Assembly (NCBI GenBank): GCA_022710935.1
Contig: JAKLFY010000055.1
Span: 1 to 41,570 of the forward strand
DNA from: Verrucomicrobiota bacterium
GTDB lineage: Bacteria; Verrucomicrobiota; Verrucomicrobiia; Limisphaerales; J093
DNA: 41,570 nucleotides
Direction of reading: 5' to 3'
How positions within the stretch are numbered: the first letter of the stretch is position 1; each line of letters starts with the position of its first letter. A program made the translations under genes and the position numbers. This document shows positions 14,955 through 23,460 of this stretch, piece by piece. The notes under the pieces are model-generated. The model was not told the DNA's origin and did no database searches. It saw only the letters and a list, made by a program, of their open reading frames with translations.

Positions 14955-16439
14955 CTAATACTTCGGCAGCACGTTCACAATCCCCTCGTACACCGGCATC
15001 GCGTCCGGACCGGCCCGGCGCGACTGGCGATCGAGCTCGCGACCCATCTGCCGGAGCACCTTCGCCGCGGAGGGATCGTTGATGCGATTCGTCATTTCGT
15101 ACGGATCGTCCCGCAGGTCGTACAGCTCCGCCGTGAACCGGTCGGGCCCGCCGTCCCCGTGCGGGTAGCGGATGTATTTCCAGTCGGCTGTGCGCACGGC
15201 GCGCACGTTCGGCGTGTACGGGAACTGCTGTTCGTAGTTGTACTCGTACAGGAACGCCTCGCGCCACGCGGCGGATCGGCCCTGCGCCAGCGCTTTCCAT
15301 GACCTGCCCTGAATGCCTCGCAGGGGTTTGGCCCCGCAGAAGTCCAGCACGCTGGGCGCCAGATCGAGACTGAGCACGAGGTCGCTCACCACCGTGCCGG
15401 GCTTCACCGCGGGCGGATAGCGCACCAGCAACGGGATGCGCAGGCTCTCGTCGTAGGCCGTCCGTTTGTCCACGCGCCCGTGTTCGCCCAGGACGAATCC
15501 ATTGTCGCTGGTGAAGACGATCAGCGTGCGGTCGAGCTGGCCGGTGACGCGCAGCGCTTCGCGGACGCGCCCGACACTCTCGTCCACAGAGAGCAGCGTG
15601 GCCAGGTAAGCGCGCACAAACCGGTCGTACTGCTTCTGGCCGTAGAGCGGGCCGCCGGCGCCGTGCCATGTGGGATAACTCTCTTCGAGCCAGGCGGGCT
15701 TGCCCTCGGCGGCATGATAGTTGTTCGCGTTGACAGGGGGTTTCACCGGGAACGCGTCGAGCGTGTGTTCGAATCGCGGCTCGGGCTGGATCGGGCCGCC
15801 GTGGGGGGCTTTCTGTCCGAGGATCAGCAGCCAGGGGCGGTCATGCGGCTGGCGGAGCCACTCGATGGCGTGGTCGGTGACGACCGTCGTGTAGTAGCCC
15901 GGCACCGTGCGGCGAGTGCCGTTGACGTTGAACTCGTTGTCGAAGTAGTTCCCCTGGCCCCGGTGGCTCATCCAGTGGTCGAAGCCCGGGCGCTGTTCGT
16001 CGTTGTCCTCGCCCATGTGCCACTTGCCGATGTAGGCGGTTTCGTATCCGGCCTCCTTGAGCCGGCGCGGGTAACTGGGCAGCGCGTTGGGATACTCGGT
16101 GAAGTTGTTCATCACCTGGTGCGCGCGGGCGTATCGACCGCTCAGGAGCGAGGCCCGGCTCGGCGAGCACAGCGACGTCGTGACGAAAACATTGGCAAAC
16201 CGCGCTCCCTCGGCCGCCAGGCGATCCAGATGCGGCGTCTGAAACCAGGGGAAGAGTGCGCGCTCGCCTTGTTCCCGCTGCACCACCCCCAGCGCATCCC
16301 AGCGCTGGTCGTCGGTGAGGATGACCAGGACGTTGGGACGGGGCGCGCCGGACGGCGCGGCCGAGGCGATGGTTAGCGCCAGGGTCAAGGGCAGCAGCGC
16401 AATTGTGAGGTGTCCGATCTGCATGACATTCGGGTTCAT
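14955..16439 (-). CDS. Exported type I (formylglycine) sulfatase
   Basis: 494 residues from ATG 16439; an outer frame to 16496 only adds unrelated residues. The signal peptide MQIGHLTIALLPLTLALTIASA is followed by RPNVLVILTDDQRWDALG with the metal-binding Asp pair. The formylglycine signature is CSPSRASLLSGRY, Cys at about residue 91. Further active-site parts are YIGKWHMGED, LILGQKAPHGGP and VFTSDNGFVLGEHG. The C-terminal subdomain has VRTADWKYIRYP and ELYDLRDDPYEMTN. It hydrolyses sulfate esters, probably of polysaccharides, in the periplasm or outside. It needs a formylglycine-generating enzyme, not seen here. The next gene upstream on the same strand, 60 bases away, encodes a metallo-hydrolase and may be co-transcribed. 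Confidence 0.94.
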   Translation of the reverse strand: MNPNVMQIGHLTIALLPLTLALTIASAAPSGAPRPNVLVILTDDQRWDALGVVQREQGERALFPWFQTPHLDRLAAEGARFANVFVTTSLCSPSRASLLSGRYARAHQVMNNFTEYPNALPSYPRRLKEAGYETAYIGKWHMGEDNDEQRPGFDHWMSHRGQGNYFDNEFNVNGTRRTVPGYYTTVVTDHAIEWLRQPHDRPWLLILGQKAPHGGPIQPEPRFEHTLDAFPVKPPVNANNYHAAEGKPAWLEESYPTWHGAGGPLYGQKQYDRFVRAYLATLLSVDESVGRVREALRVTGQLDRTLIVFTSDNGFVLGEHGRVDKRTAYDESLRIPLLVRYPPAVKPGTVVSDLVLSLDLAPSVLDFCGAKPLRGIQGRSWKALAQGRSAAWREAFLYEYNYEQQFPYTPNVRAVRTADWKYIRYPHGDGGPDRFTAELYDLRDDPYEMTNRINDPSAAKVLRQMGRELDRQSRRAGPDAMPVYEGIVNVLPKY

Positions 16440-16499
16440 GACAATTCCACGTTGAGAGAAAGCTGGTTTGCCGGAGACATCAAGCACCGGCCTCACCCT

Positions 16500-18518
16500 T
16501 CAGGGCACGACCTCGAGGACCGCCTCGGCCCATTCCCGCAGTTCGGTCTCGTCCCACCCAACATCCGCCACGATCACCCGCGGGCCGGGAGCGGCGTCGG
16601 GAGGCACCCGGACCGTGATTGGGAGAGAGCCTTCCGAGTGCCGCGGGATGCGCACCGAGCCCGCGCTGGACAGGGCGAAGGCCGCCGGACCCCGTGCGAC
16701 GGCGCGAAAGGTGCGTTCGCGAGGCGAATGGTTTGTGATGCGCAATGCCAGCTCGACCGATTCGCCCGGGCGCACGGCGATCCAATACGGATGCAGCGCA
16801 GCCCAACTCCCGTCCAGACCGTAATTCGGGTCGTCAAAGGGAAGCAAAGCGGCCAGCAACGGGATGCGTTGCCGGAGCGTTTCGCGCATGCGCGCTCTCT
16901 GGGCGGAAGAAAACCGGAACGCGGGCTCGACGTGCTGATTGAGGATCAGGCAGCCGCCGGGCAGCGTATCGAGTTGATCGAGGCAGCGAAGCAGTCCCTG
17001 GCCTTCATGAATGAAGTTGCGGTTCTGGAGGCAGTAATCGTCGATCCCGCAGGGCGTGAAGGAATCGCCCACGAAACAGGCCGACCAGTCTGCGTCGCGT
17101 CGGACCAGCAAGGCGTTGTGGTGCAGCGTCTGTCCCGGATGATCGAGAATCGTCAGCTCATACTCCTTCCAGCGCCAGGTGTCGCCGTCGCGGTGTTTGC
17201 CGGTGACCGGTGTCGGATTTCTGGTCAAACAGGGCAACCGGTAGTCGCCTGGATGCTCGATCAGGTCGATCAGGCTGCCGCATGCGTGCACGCGCGCGCC
17301 GAACTCGGCCACCAGCGCCGGCAGTGCATCCGTGTGGTCGTCGTGATAATGGGTCACGAACACGTGCTCGACGGACCCCAGCGTTCCGGCGGCGCGCATC
17401 TTGCGCAACTGCTCGATGATTCCCATGCTCCCGCAATCGATCAGGAATCCCGAGCGATCCACTGACAGGATCAGCCGCGCGTTGGAGATCGGGATGATCG
17501 TCCCGGGCAGCGGCACGGTCTCCGCCATCGGCATCCAGTCAACCTGCGCCTCGGGGCCCAGGACGCGGCGCGCCTTGACGCGGATATGTTCGTCTTTGAA
17601 GTACCAGCGCAGTGCGTCGATGGACAGGTAGTTGGCGTACACGGCACGAATGCGGGTCCGCAGACGGGCGATGGCTGCAGCCGGATCGCGAATGACCGGG
17701 CCACGCAACGGGACCAACAAATCCGGTTCCTCGGCGGCCAACCGCTCGAGGCTCGCCATGAGATCGCCCAAGCGCCCTGCCCAGCCGTGGTAACCGCCAA
17801 TCTTCGCCTCCGGGATCGCGTCCTGAAGGCTGAACAGGTCCTGCAACTTCCCGTCGTCGCGGATCAGGTCTCCCGTGAAGGCAACCTTCTTGCCGTCGAG
17901 TTCAACGAGGAAACTCACCGCACCGCGCGTGTAGCCGGGAGTATCGATCACCCGGATGGGAAGGCCCGCCCACGTCAGCGTCTCGCCGCCCTTGGCGGTG
18001 CGGCTTACCGGGATCGGCTCGATCGGCACCTTGGTGGTCTGTTGGGCGTAATCGTGGAAGCGTTTCTCCCGCAACTCTGCCCAGAACTTCTCGGGATGGG
18101 ACAGCAGCTCAGCTTCCTTCTCCGGTGCGACAATGCTGGCGCCGCGTTCCGCGAGGTTGCGCGCCGCCCAAGTCACGTCCCGACGCGCCTCGGTGAGCAG
18201 CACGGTGTCCGGCAGCGGTCGTCGGCCTGACGGATCGCCGTAGACGGCGAGGGACTTTCCGCCCCGCTCGATGAAAGCGCCGTTCACCGGACCCGGGACG
18301 ACGCCCAGTCCTGACGGAAGGGGATCATCGGCGCGAGCAGCCTCGGGCTTCCCGGATTCGCCCGCAGCGATGTCAGCCGCGTTGCGGACAGGGGCCAGCC
18401 GTGCGTTGTTTTCGGACGCTGCCGACGGTCGCAGGGGCGGCGTCAGGAGCAATCCACAGACCGAGAGCGTCAACAGCACGAGCTGGGCAGACCGGGGCGA
18501 AGATAGTCGAGCGGGCAT
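16500..18518 (-). CDS. Double metallo-beta-lactamase-fold protein, first domain degenerate
   Basis: 672 residues with a signal peptide (LVLLTLSVCGLLLTPPLRPSAA). Residues about 70-270 look like an MBL fold (VLLTEARRDVTWAARNL, VIDTPGYTRGAVSFLVELDGKKVAFTGDLI), but the HxHxDH motif is replaced by TEARRDV, so zinc binding is lost on that side. Residues about 330-530 form a second MBL domain with THYHDDHTDALP (the intact HxHxDH, near residue 390), ILDHPGQTLHHNALLV and CFVGDSFTP. The last 120 residues are an Ig-like beta domain (ELALRITNHSPRERTF). It is an exported hydrolase of unknown substrate. It is likely transcribed with the sulfatase, 60 bases downstream. Confidence 0.85.
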   Translation of the reverse strand: MPARLSSPRSAQLVLLTLSVCGLLLTPPLRPSAASENNARLAPVRNAADIAAGESGKPEAARADDPLPSGLGVVPGPVNGAFIERGGKSLAVYGDPSGRRPLPDTVLLTEARRDVTWAARNLAERGASIVAPEKEAELLSHPEKFWAELREKRFHDYAQQTTKVPIEPIPVSRTAKGGETLTWAGLPIRVIDTPGYTRGAVSFLVELDGKKVAFTGDLIRDDGKLQDLFSLQDAIPEAKIGGYHGWAGRLGDLMASLERLAAEEPDLLVPLRGPVIRDPAAAIARLRTRIRAVYANYLSIDALRWYFKDEHIRVKARRVLGPEAQVDWMPMAETVPLPGTIIPISNARLILSVDRSGFLIDCGSMGIIEQLRKMRAAGTLGSVEHVFVTHYHDDHTDALPALVAEFGARVHACGSLIDLIEHPGDYRLPCLTRNPTPVTGKHRDGDTWRWKEYELTILDHPGQTLHHNALLVRRDADWSACFVGDSFTPCGIDDYCLQNRNFIHEGQGLLRCLDQLDTLPGGCLILNQHVEPAFRFSSAQRARMRETLRQRIPLLAALLPFDDPNYGLDGSWAALHPYWIAVRPGESVELALRITNHSPRERTFRAVARGPAAFALSSAGSVRIPRHSEGSLPITVRVPPDAAPGPRVIVADVGWDETELREWAEAVLEVVP

Positions 18519-19646
18519 GGAAGAATGCTGGCAGGAACAGGCGCGCGGCGCAAGTTCGAGTCATGCGGCTGTCGAGTCATGCGACAGAGCAGGTGAATTG
18601 GGCCTCGGAACGACGGTTCAGACAACCGACGGTCTCGCAAGCTGATGTGACAAGACCGTTGTCTTTCTGCTATCCAATCGGGCACGCCGCGCGAGCGCAA
18701 ACGGGCGCTTTCCGATCGCGAGGTGCGGCTCGACTTCACACGCCCGTCCTGGCCCAATTCTGGCCAATCCAATTCGTGCGGGACGTGAAACGAGTGCGAC
18801 ACCCCAAACACCCAGCAATCAGAAGTCTTCATCTCGGAATCCTTGTGGCATCTCCATGCATGTTTGACCGTCCGAGCGCTCGCGAACCAGGCTCGGCGGA
18901 GGGGAGCTGGTTCTCAGTCCTGGCGCAAGCATCGAGACGATGCATATGATGTTGGGGGACGTCGGGGCAAGCCGAAAAGGGCGTGCTGGAGAGGGTGCGG
19001 GGCTCGCGGCGCCCGAAAGCGAGGGATCGAACTGGGGTCATTCACCAGCAGGTTGGCGACCTTGGCAGCGCGGTCATGGGGGATTCGGCGAACCAGACGC
19101 GCCAGCCCACGCCGGGAGAACGCGTCGGTGTCAATCGTGCGCGGTATGCCCGGCGTGGCTCCGCTTGGCGTCCGATTTGGCACCGATTCCCTGGCGCTTG
19201 ACGGCCCGCGGGATTTGTTGCGTTCATGCCGCCGTCTGCATTTGGGCAGTCCCAAGAGCCCAACAGTTTTGATCTGGATGGTGATGGGCTACGGACCGTC
19301 GTTGTTGCGGTGACAATCCTCATGAGTTCAAGACGGAACATGAAGGGAAACGCAGACAGTCACCCGTCATTCATGAACCGCCCCCGGCTGCACGACCGAA
19401 AACCGTTCGACAGTCCGTTTCCGACTCTGCTACAACGCGCAGACACCACACAGGCACGCTCATGGCAGACCACGAGTCATCGGAATGTTCAGGGGCCAAA
19501 TCGGCAGCGTGGCCCACGCACACCGTTGCCTCGCCCGACGACATCAACGATGAACTGCGGCATCTGCTGGTCATCGTAAGCGCGTGAAAGGCCCACGCGT
19601 GCGCCCGTGGTTTGAACCCGTTCCCATGCTCAGTCGACTTGAACCG
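18519..19646. other. 1.1-kb stretch without a recognisable gene
   Basis: Open frames on both strands here are short, mutually overlapping, and lack family motifs or protein-like composition. The only notable word is GGGGCCAAATCGGC at about 19491-19505, which also opens the 199-bp repeat elements at 23461 and 26223 (there with C/T variation). No tRNA, CRISPR or clear promoter was seen. It may be decayed sequence left by rearrangement. Confidence 0.6.
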
Positions 19647-19723
19647 GCAAACGTCCAACGCTCAACGTTCAACGCAGCGCTTCGCTGAACGTTCAACGTT
19701 GAGCGTCGCACGTTGGACGTTCG
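19647..19723. repeat. Heptad-phased palindrome upstream of the kinase gene
   Basis: Seven-base units such as TCCAACG, CTCAACG, TTCAACG (19654-19674) run into a GC hairpin centre and are then mirrored as the reverse complement (ACGTTCA, ACGTTGA, ACGTTGG, ACGTTCG) up to 19723. The array is both periodic and an imperfect inverted repeat. It ends 21 bases before the kinase start codon, so it may fold in the 5' leader or act as an operator. Confidence 0.7.
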
Positions 19724-19744
19724 ATCCATGTTGAGGACGATGCG

Positions 19745-22700
19745 ATGAATGCCAAGAAGATCTGTCCGTGCTGTGGGAAGCCGCTGCTGCCCAACGCGCC
19801 GGAGGGCCTCTGCCCGGCCTGCCTGATCGGTTCCGGCCTCGCGGGCGTGCCGGACGCGCGCGAAACGCAGGCTGCAACGAGTTCGACGCCCAGGTTCCGC
19901 GCCTTCGGCGACTACGAACTGATCGAAGAAATCGCCCGCGGTGGCATGGGTGTCGTCCACAAAGCCCGCCAGATCAGCCTCAACCGGACTGTCGCGCTCA
20001 AGCTGATCCTCGGCGGCCAGTTGGCCGGGCGCGACCAGGTCCAACGCTTCCGCGCCGAAGCCCAGGCTGCCGCCAATCTCCAGCACCCGAACATCGTCGC
20101 CATTCACGAGGTCGGCGAGCACGCGGGCCAACTCTACTTCTCGATGGACTACATCGAGGGACGGAACCTCGCGGGAGTCATCTCAGATTTGAAATTTGAA
20201 ATTTCAAATTACACGCGAAGCGTGGGGTGGATGAAGACGGTGGCGGAGGCTGTGCACTATGCCCATCAGCACGGCATCCTGCACCGCGACCTCAAGCCGG
20301 CGAACATCATCATCGACCAGAACGACCAACCGCACGTCACTGACTTTGGCCTGGCGAAGCGGCTGGTCGTCCCGCCTTCAGGCGGCCAAGTCAGCATACC
20401 TCCAGGCGCCGATCCAACTTCGCGCGCGGAACCGGCTGAAGCCGGGACCGCGAACGGGACGGACCGCGACCGGCCTGCCTGCCGAAGCCTGCGCCTGTGG
20501 CTGTCCGCACGCAGCAAGGTCGGCGCCGGCAGGTCCCCGGTCGCAGCGGCTGCGGTGCCACCGGACGGCCCCGTGTCCCCCGCCGCCTCCGCCACCCCGG
20601 ACGCGCTGCGCGCCGCGACGTCGCGCGGTCCGGCGGAGCAGTCCGACGGCGCTCGGTGCTCCACTCCCGACTCTCCACCCTCCACTCATCACTCTGAACT
20701 CACTCTGAGCGGCCAGGTCCTCGGTTCGCCCAGTTACCTCTCCCCCGAGCAGGCGGAAGGCAAGCGCGGCACGGTGGGCGTCGCCAGCGACGTGTACTCG
20801 CTCGGGGCCGTTCTGTACCACCTGTTGACGGGCCGTCCCCCGTTCCAAGGCGAGACGCTGACCGCGCTGTTGCGGCAAGTGGTCGAGAACGACCCGGTCG
20901 CGCCACGGCTGTTGAATCCGAGCATTCCGCGTGATCTGGAAACGATCACGTTGAAGTGCCTCGCAAAAGACCAACACCGACGCTACGCGCGTGCCCAGGA
21001 CTTGAGCGACGAACTGGGCCGGTTCCTCGCGAACGAACCGATCCGCGCGCGGCGGGTGAGCCGCGTCGAGCGGTCTTGGCGCTGGTGCCGCCGCAACCCG
21101 AAGCTGGCCGGGGCGCTCGGCTTTGCCGTCTTGACTCTCGTCGTGGGCGTGGCGGGCATCGCGTGGCAATGGCGGCGCGCCCAGGCGGGGGAACTCCTGG
21201 CCCTCCAGCGCGCCTACGTCTCCGACATGGACCTCGCCACCCGCGCTCTGGCCGAAGACGACATTGGTCGCGTACGCGAACTCTTGGACCGCTACCAACC
21301 CACGCCTGGTCACGCATCACGCATCACGGACCACGCCACACTCTCAACTCGCAACCCGCAACTCGCAACTGACTTGCGCGGCTGGGAATGGGCCTACCTC
21401 TGGCAGAAGTCACGCAGTCAGGCGGATTCCCGGTTGTGCACACGGCCCAAGAAGGTGAGCGGTCTGGCGTTCACGGGCGATGGCCAGCGGCTGGTGGTCC
21501 ACGAAGAACACGGTGTCACCCTGGTCTACGATCTGGCGACGCGCCTGCCGGTGCCCGGGTTGGTGCAGACGAACCGGAGCTGGCGCATGGGGTTCTGCCC
21601 CACCAACGACCGGGTCGCCTTCCAGCTCTCGCCCGAACTTGGGGCGAGTGGTGAAGTCCGCATTTGGGATTTGCGGAGCAACGCGATCGCCGCCCAATTC
21701 GACTACGAGAAGGACGACTTTGCTTCTTTCGCGTCTTCGCCTGACGGGCGGTGGCTGGCCGGGGCCGGATATTTTGTTGGTGCCGCGGTGTGGTACGTGG
21801 CAACCGGTGAACGAATCATGAGCATCCCCGCCGAAGCCACAGCCGGGAACCCCTGGACCGGAGCGGTCGCGTTCGACCCGACCGGGCAGTTCCTGGCTGT
21901 CGGCCATCGCGGAAACGGGGTGGTTCGCCTGCACCAAGTGCCGGGTGGATGGATCGAGGCTGAGTGGAAGCTGCCCGCGGACATCGTGCTGGCCTTGGCG
22001 TTCTCCCCGGACGGGCGCTGGCTCGCCGCCTCCGCGCTCACCACGAACCCGGTTGTTCGCGTCTGGCCGCTGCCTGCCGGCGAACCGGTGGAACTGAGCG
22101 GCCAGCGATTGACTCCCTTTGCCCTCGCCTTTGATCCCCGGAGTGAAGTCCTGGCCACCGGCGATGGCCAAATGATCCGGCTCTGGGATTTGCCGGGTGG
22201 AGGCCTCCGCGCCAAGCTGATCGGCCACCGGTCGTCCGTGACGGCCCTGGCCTTTTCGCCCGACGGGCATTGGCTCGCCAGCGGCTCGAGCGCCAGTGGT
22301 TCCGACGAAAGCGAGGTGTTGTTGTGGGACCTTGCCAGGACGAAGCATCCGGCGCAGCCCGACTACCAGGTCCTCAGCAACGTCGGCCTCGTGGCCTTCG
22401 AGCACGAGGCCCGCTCCTTCCTCGCCCTGGCGGACGGGGTGGTCACCCGTTTTGACGTTGACACCCTTCACCCCATCGAACCGCTGCCGGAGTATGGAAC
22501 CAACAACGTGACGTGGGCGGTGTCCTGGGATGGCCAGTGGCTGGCCCACGCGGGGACCAACGGCATGGTTCATCTGTGGGAGCGAGGTGCGCCGCGAGAA
22601 CGGACTGCCTTCTGCCCGTACCCCGGCGACTACCCCGAACCGGGCACCATGCGCCTCTTGGCGCAAGGACGTCTTCTGGCCGCGCGGCCCAACAACACCT

Positions 22701-23329
22701 TCACCGAGCTGCTGCACATCTGGGACACGGTGAGCGGCCAACAGCCCGAGCCCTGGCGCTCGCTCAATGCGGTCCAGCGCGGGGGTTGTATCACGGCCGA
22801 TGCGTCACGGGATGGCCGGTTCCTGGCCACCGGACATAGAGACGGGCGGGTCTTCTTGTGGGAGGCGGTGACCGGCGACCAGTTGGCGCCCTTCGACGCG
22901 CACCGCGGGAAGGTCATGGAAGTGGCCTTCTCGCCCGACGGACGGTGGCTCGCTTCGGCCGGTTGGGATGGGGCCCTGAAGCTCTGGGATGTTCTCAAAC
23001 GCAGCGAAGCCGGGTCGTTCGGCCGCAATGAGACGCCGTGCTACGGCATCACCTTCTCGCCGGATGGACGCCGTGTCGTCAATGGCGGCCTCCTGGGTTC
23101 TCTTTCCGTCGTGATTTGGGATGTCGCAACCCGGCAGCACCTGACCGATCTGGTCGGGCCGGGGGCGTACTTCTACGCTCCTCGGTTTTCGCCGGACGGG
23201 CGGACGCTTGCCGCATGGAAGTGCTATGGAGAAGACCGGATGTGCTTCTGGCGCGTCCGGGCGCTGGAAGACATCGATGCGGAGGACAGGGAGAAGGGAG
23301 AAGGGAAGAGGGAGGAAGGCGGGGAGTGA
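19745..23329 (+). CDS. Ser/Thr protein kinase with C-terminal WD40 propeller and repeat-derived inserts
   Basis: 1194 residues. Order: a small Cys4 zinc finger (CPCC...CPAC, residues 8-28); a Hanks-type kinase with glycine loop EIARGGMGVV (about 64), catalytic Lys 86 in VALKLI, HRD at 180-182, DFG at 200-202 and the SPEQ equivalent of APE at about 332; a membrane helix at about 454-476 (GALGFAVLTLVVGVAGIAW); then roughly a dozen WD40 repeats (many FSPDGRWLA blades) to the C-terminus. Expected: a membrane-anchored sensor kinase with cytosolic catalytic domain. The DFG-to-SPEQ distance is about 130 residues instead of the usual 25-30. The extra piece is built from palindromes, a 60-bp element and 7-nt repeats. 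Two further repeat inserts sit at residues 147-156 and 522-543. The gene ends in GA-rich repeat (EKGEGKREEGGE), its stop falling in a heptad array. Catalytic residues are intact, so it may be active. Confidence 0.93.
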   Translation: MNAKKICPCCGKPLLPNAPEGLCPACLIGSGLAGVPDARETQAATSSTPRFRAFGDYELIEEIARGGMGVVHKARQISLNRTVALKLILGGQLAGRDQVQRFRAEAQAAANLQHPNIVAIHEVGEHAGQLYFSMDYIEGRNLAGVISDLKFEISNYTRSVGWMKTVAEAVHYAHQHGILHRDLKPANIIIDQNDQPHVTDFGLAKRLVVPPSGGQVSIPPGADPTSRAEPAEAGTANGTDRDRPACRSLRLWLSARSKVGAGRSPVAAAAVPPDGPVSPAASATPDALRAATSRGPAEQSDGARCSTPDSPPSTHHSELTLSGQVLGSPSYLSPEQAEGKRGTVGVASDVYSLGAVLYHLLTGRPPFQGETLTALLRQVVENDPVAPRLLNPSIPRDLETITLKCLAKDQHRRYARAQDLSDELGRFLANEPIRARRVSRVERSWRWCRRNPKLAGALGFAVLTLVVGVAGIAWQWRRAQAGELLALQRAYVSDMDLATRALAEDDIGRVRELLDRYQPTPGHASRITDHATLSTRNPQLATDLRGWEWAYLWQKSRSQADSRLCTRPKKVSGLAFTGDGQRLVVHEEHGVTLVYDLATRLPVPGLVQTNRSWRMGFCPTNDRVAFQLSPELGASGEVRIWDLRSNAIAAQFDYEKDDFASFASSPDGRWLAGAGYFVGAAVWYVATGERIMSIPAEATAGNPWTGAVAFDPTGQFLAVGHRGNGVVRLHQVPGGWIEAEWKLPADIVLALAFSPDGRWLAASALTTNPVVRVWPLPAGEPVELSGQRLTPFALAFDPRSEVLATGDGQMIRLWDLPGGGLRAKLIGHRSSVTALAFSPDGHWLASGSSASGSDESEVLLWDLARTKHPAQPDYQVLSNVGLVAFEHEARSFLALADGVVTRFDVDTLHPIEPLPEYGTNNVTWAVSWDGQWLAHAGTNGMVHLWERGAPRERTAFCPYPGDYPEPGTMRLLAQGRLLAARPNNTFTELLHIWDTVSGQQPEPWRSLNAVQRGGCITADASRDGRFLATGHRDGRVFLWEAVTGDQLAPFDAHRGKVMEVAFSPDGRWLASAGWDGALKLWDVLKRSEAGSFGRNETPCYGITFSPDGRRVVNGGLLGSLSVVIWDVATRQHLTDLVGPGAYFYAPRFSPDGRTLAAWKCYGEDRMCFWRVRALEDIDAEDREKGEGKREEGGE
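20184..20211 (+). repeat. AT-rich heptad insert in the kinase gene
   Basis: CAGATTT-GAAATTT-GAAATTT-CAAATTA, four 7-nt units, encoding SDLKFEISNY (residues 147-156) in an otherwise GC-rich gene. It lies between the hinge region and helix alphaE, a loop that tolerates additions. The sharp drop in GC marks it as inserted. Confidence 0.75.
20372..20452 (+). repeat. Two palindromes inside the kinase activation loop
   Basis: CCGCCT-TC-AGGCGG (20372-20385), and a longer stem at 20425-20452 with CGCGG-aa-CCGGCT, loop GA, then AGCCGG-ga-CCGCG. Both are translated (VVPPSGG and SRAEPAEAGTA regions) within the non-kinase insert after DFG. Confidence 0.7.
20474..20533 (+). mobile_element. 60-bp CCTGCCTG element, copy K, in frame in the kinase gene
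   Basis: Begins CCTGCCTGCCGAAGCCTG and ends GGTCGGCGCCGGCAGG, exactly 60 bases, encoding residues 244-263. Its termini match the 60-bp inserts at 23574-23633 (opposite orientation) and 26264-26323 (same orientation), while the middle differs. A length of 60 preserves the reading frame. Confidence 0.75.
20597..20633 (+). repeat. Palindrome in the kinase activation loop
   Basis: Arms CCGGAC (20597-20602) and GTCCGG (20628-20633) are perfectly inverted and continue as GC-rich near-pairing (GCGC/GCGC). It is the third palindrome within the translated insert. Confidence 0.55.
20658..20706 (+). repeat. Heptad array in the kinase activation loop
   Basis: GCTCCAC-TCCCGAC, then TCTCCAC-CCTCCAC, TCATCAC-TCTGAAC and TCACTCT: seven units of 7 nt, six of them ending in AC. 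Translated as STPDSPPSTHHSELTL, immediately before kinase homology resumes at LSGQVLGSPSYLSPEQ. Confidence 0.7.
21309..21371 (+). repeat. Heptad array in the kinase linker
   Basis: Nine 7-nt units from GTCACGC-ATCACGC to GCAACTC-GCAACTG, with AC fixed near the middle of each. 63 bases equals 21 codons, so the frame is kept. It encodes the HASRITDHATLSTRNPQLAT part of the linker between membrane helix and WD40 domain (residues 522-543). Confidence 0.75.
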
Positions 23330-23381
23330 GGCGTGAGGCGTGAAACGTGAAACGTGAGGCATTAAACGTGAGGCGTGAAGG
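23326..23381 (+). repeat. GTGAGGC/GTGAAAC heptad array at the kinase stop codon
   Basis: Eight exact 7-nt units: GTGAGGC twice, GTGAAAC twice, GTGAGGC, ATTAAAC, GTGAGGC, GTGAAGG. The kinase stop TGA (23327-23329) lies in the first unit. The preceding coding bases are a related GGGAGAA-type purine repeat. Confidence 0.85.
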
Positions 23382-23460
23382 GGGAATGGCGGAGCGCCAT
23401 GTTGGCAGCACCCGACTTTGGCCAAGTCTCGCAGGACCGGTGTGCTTCTGATCGGGTAGT

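Noticed and set aside
18401-18949. 182-residue plus-strand frame upstream of the kinase
   Set aside because: Begins antisense to the MBL gene and continues through unrecognisable sequence; no motif of a sigma factor or any other family.
19015-19060. tRNA-like T-loop (GTTCGATC) on the minus strand
   Set aside because: The flanking bases do not form a T-stem and no acceptor or anticodon arm can be drawn.
19462-19587. 41-codon ORF (MADHESSECSGAKSAA...) before the kinase
   Set aside because: Contains the dispersed word GGGGCCAAATCGGC in its coding part and has no homology I recognise; more likely repeat-derived than a gene.
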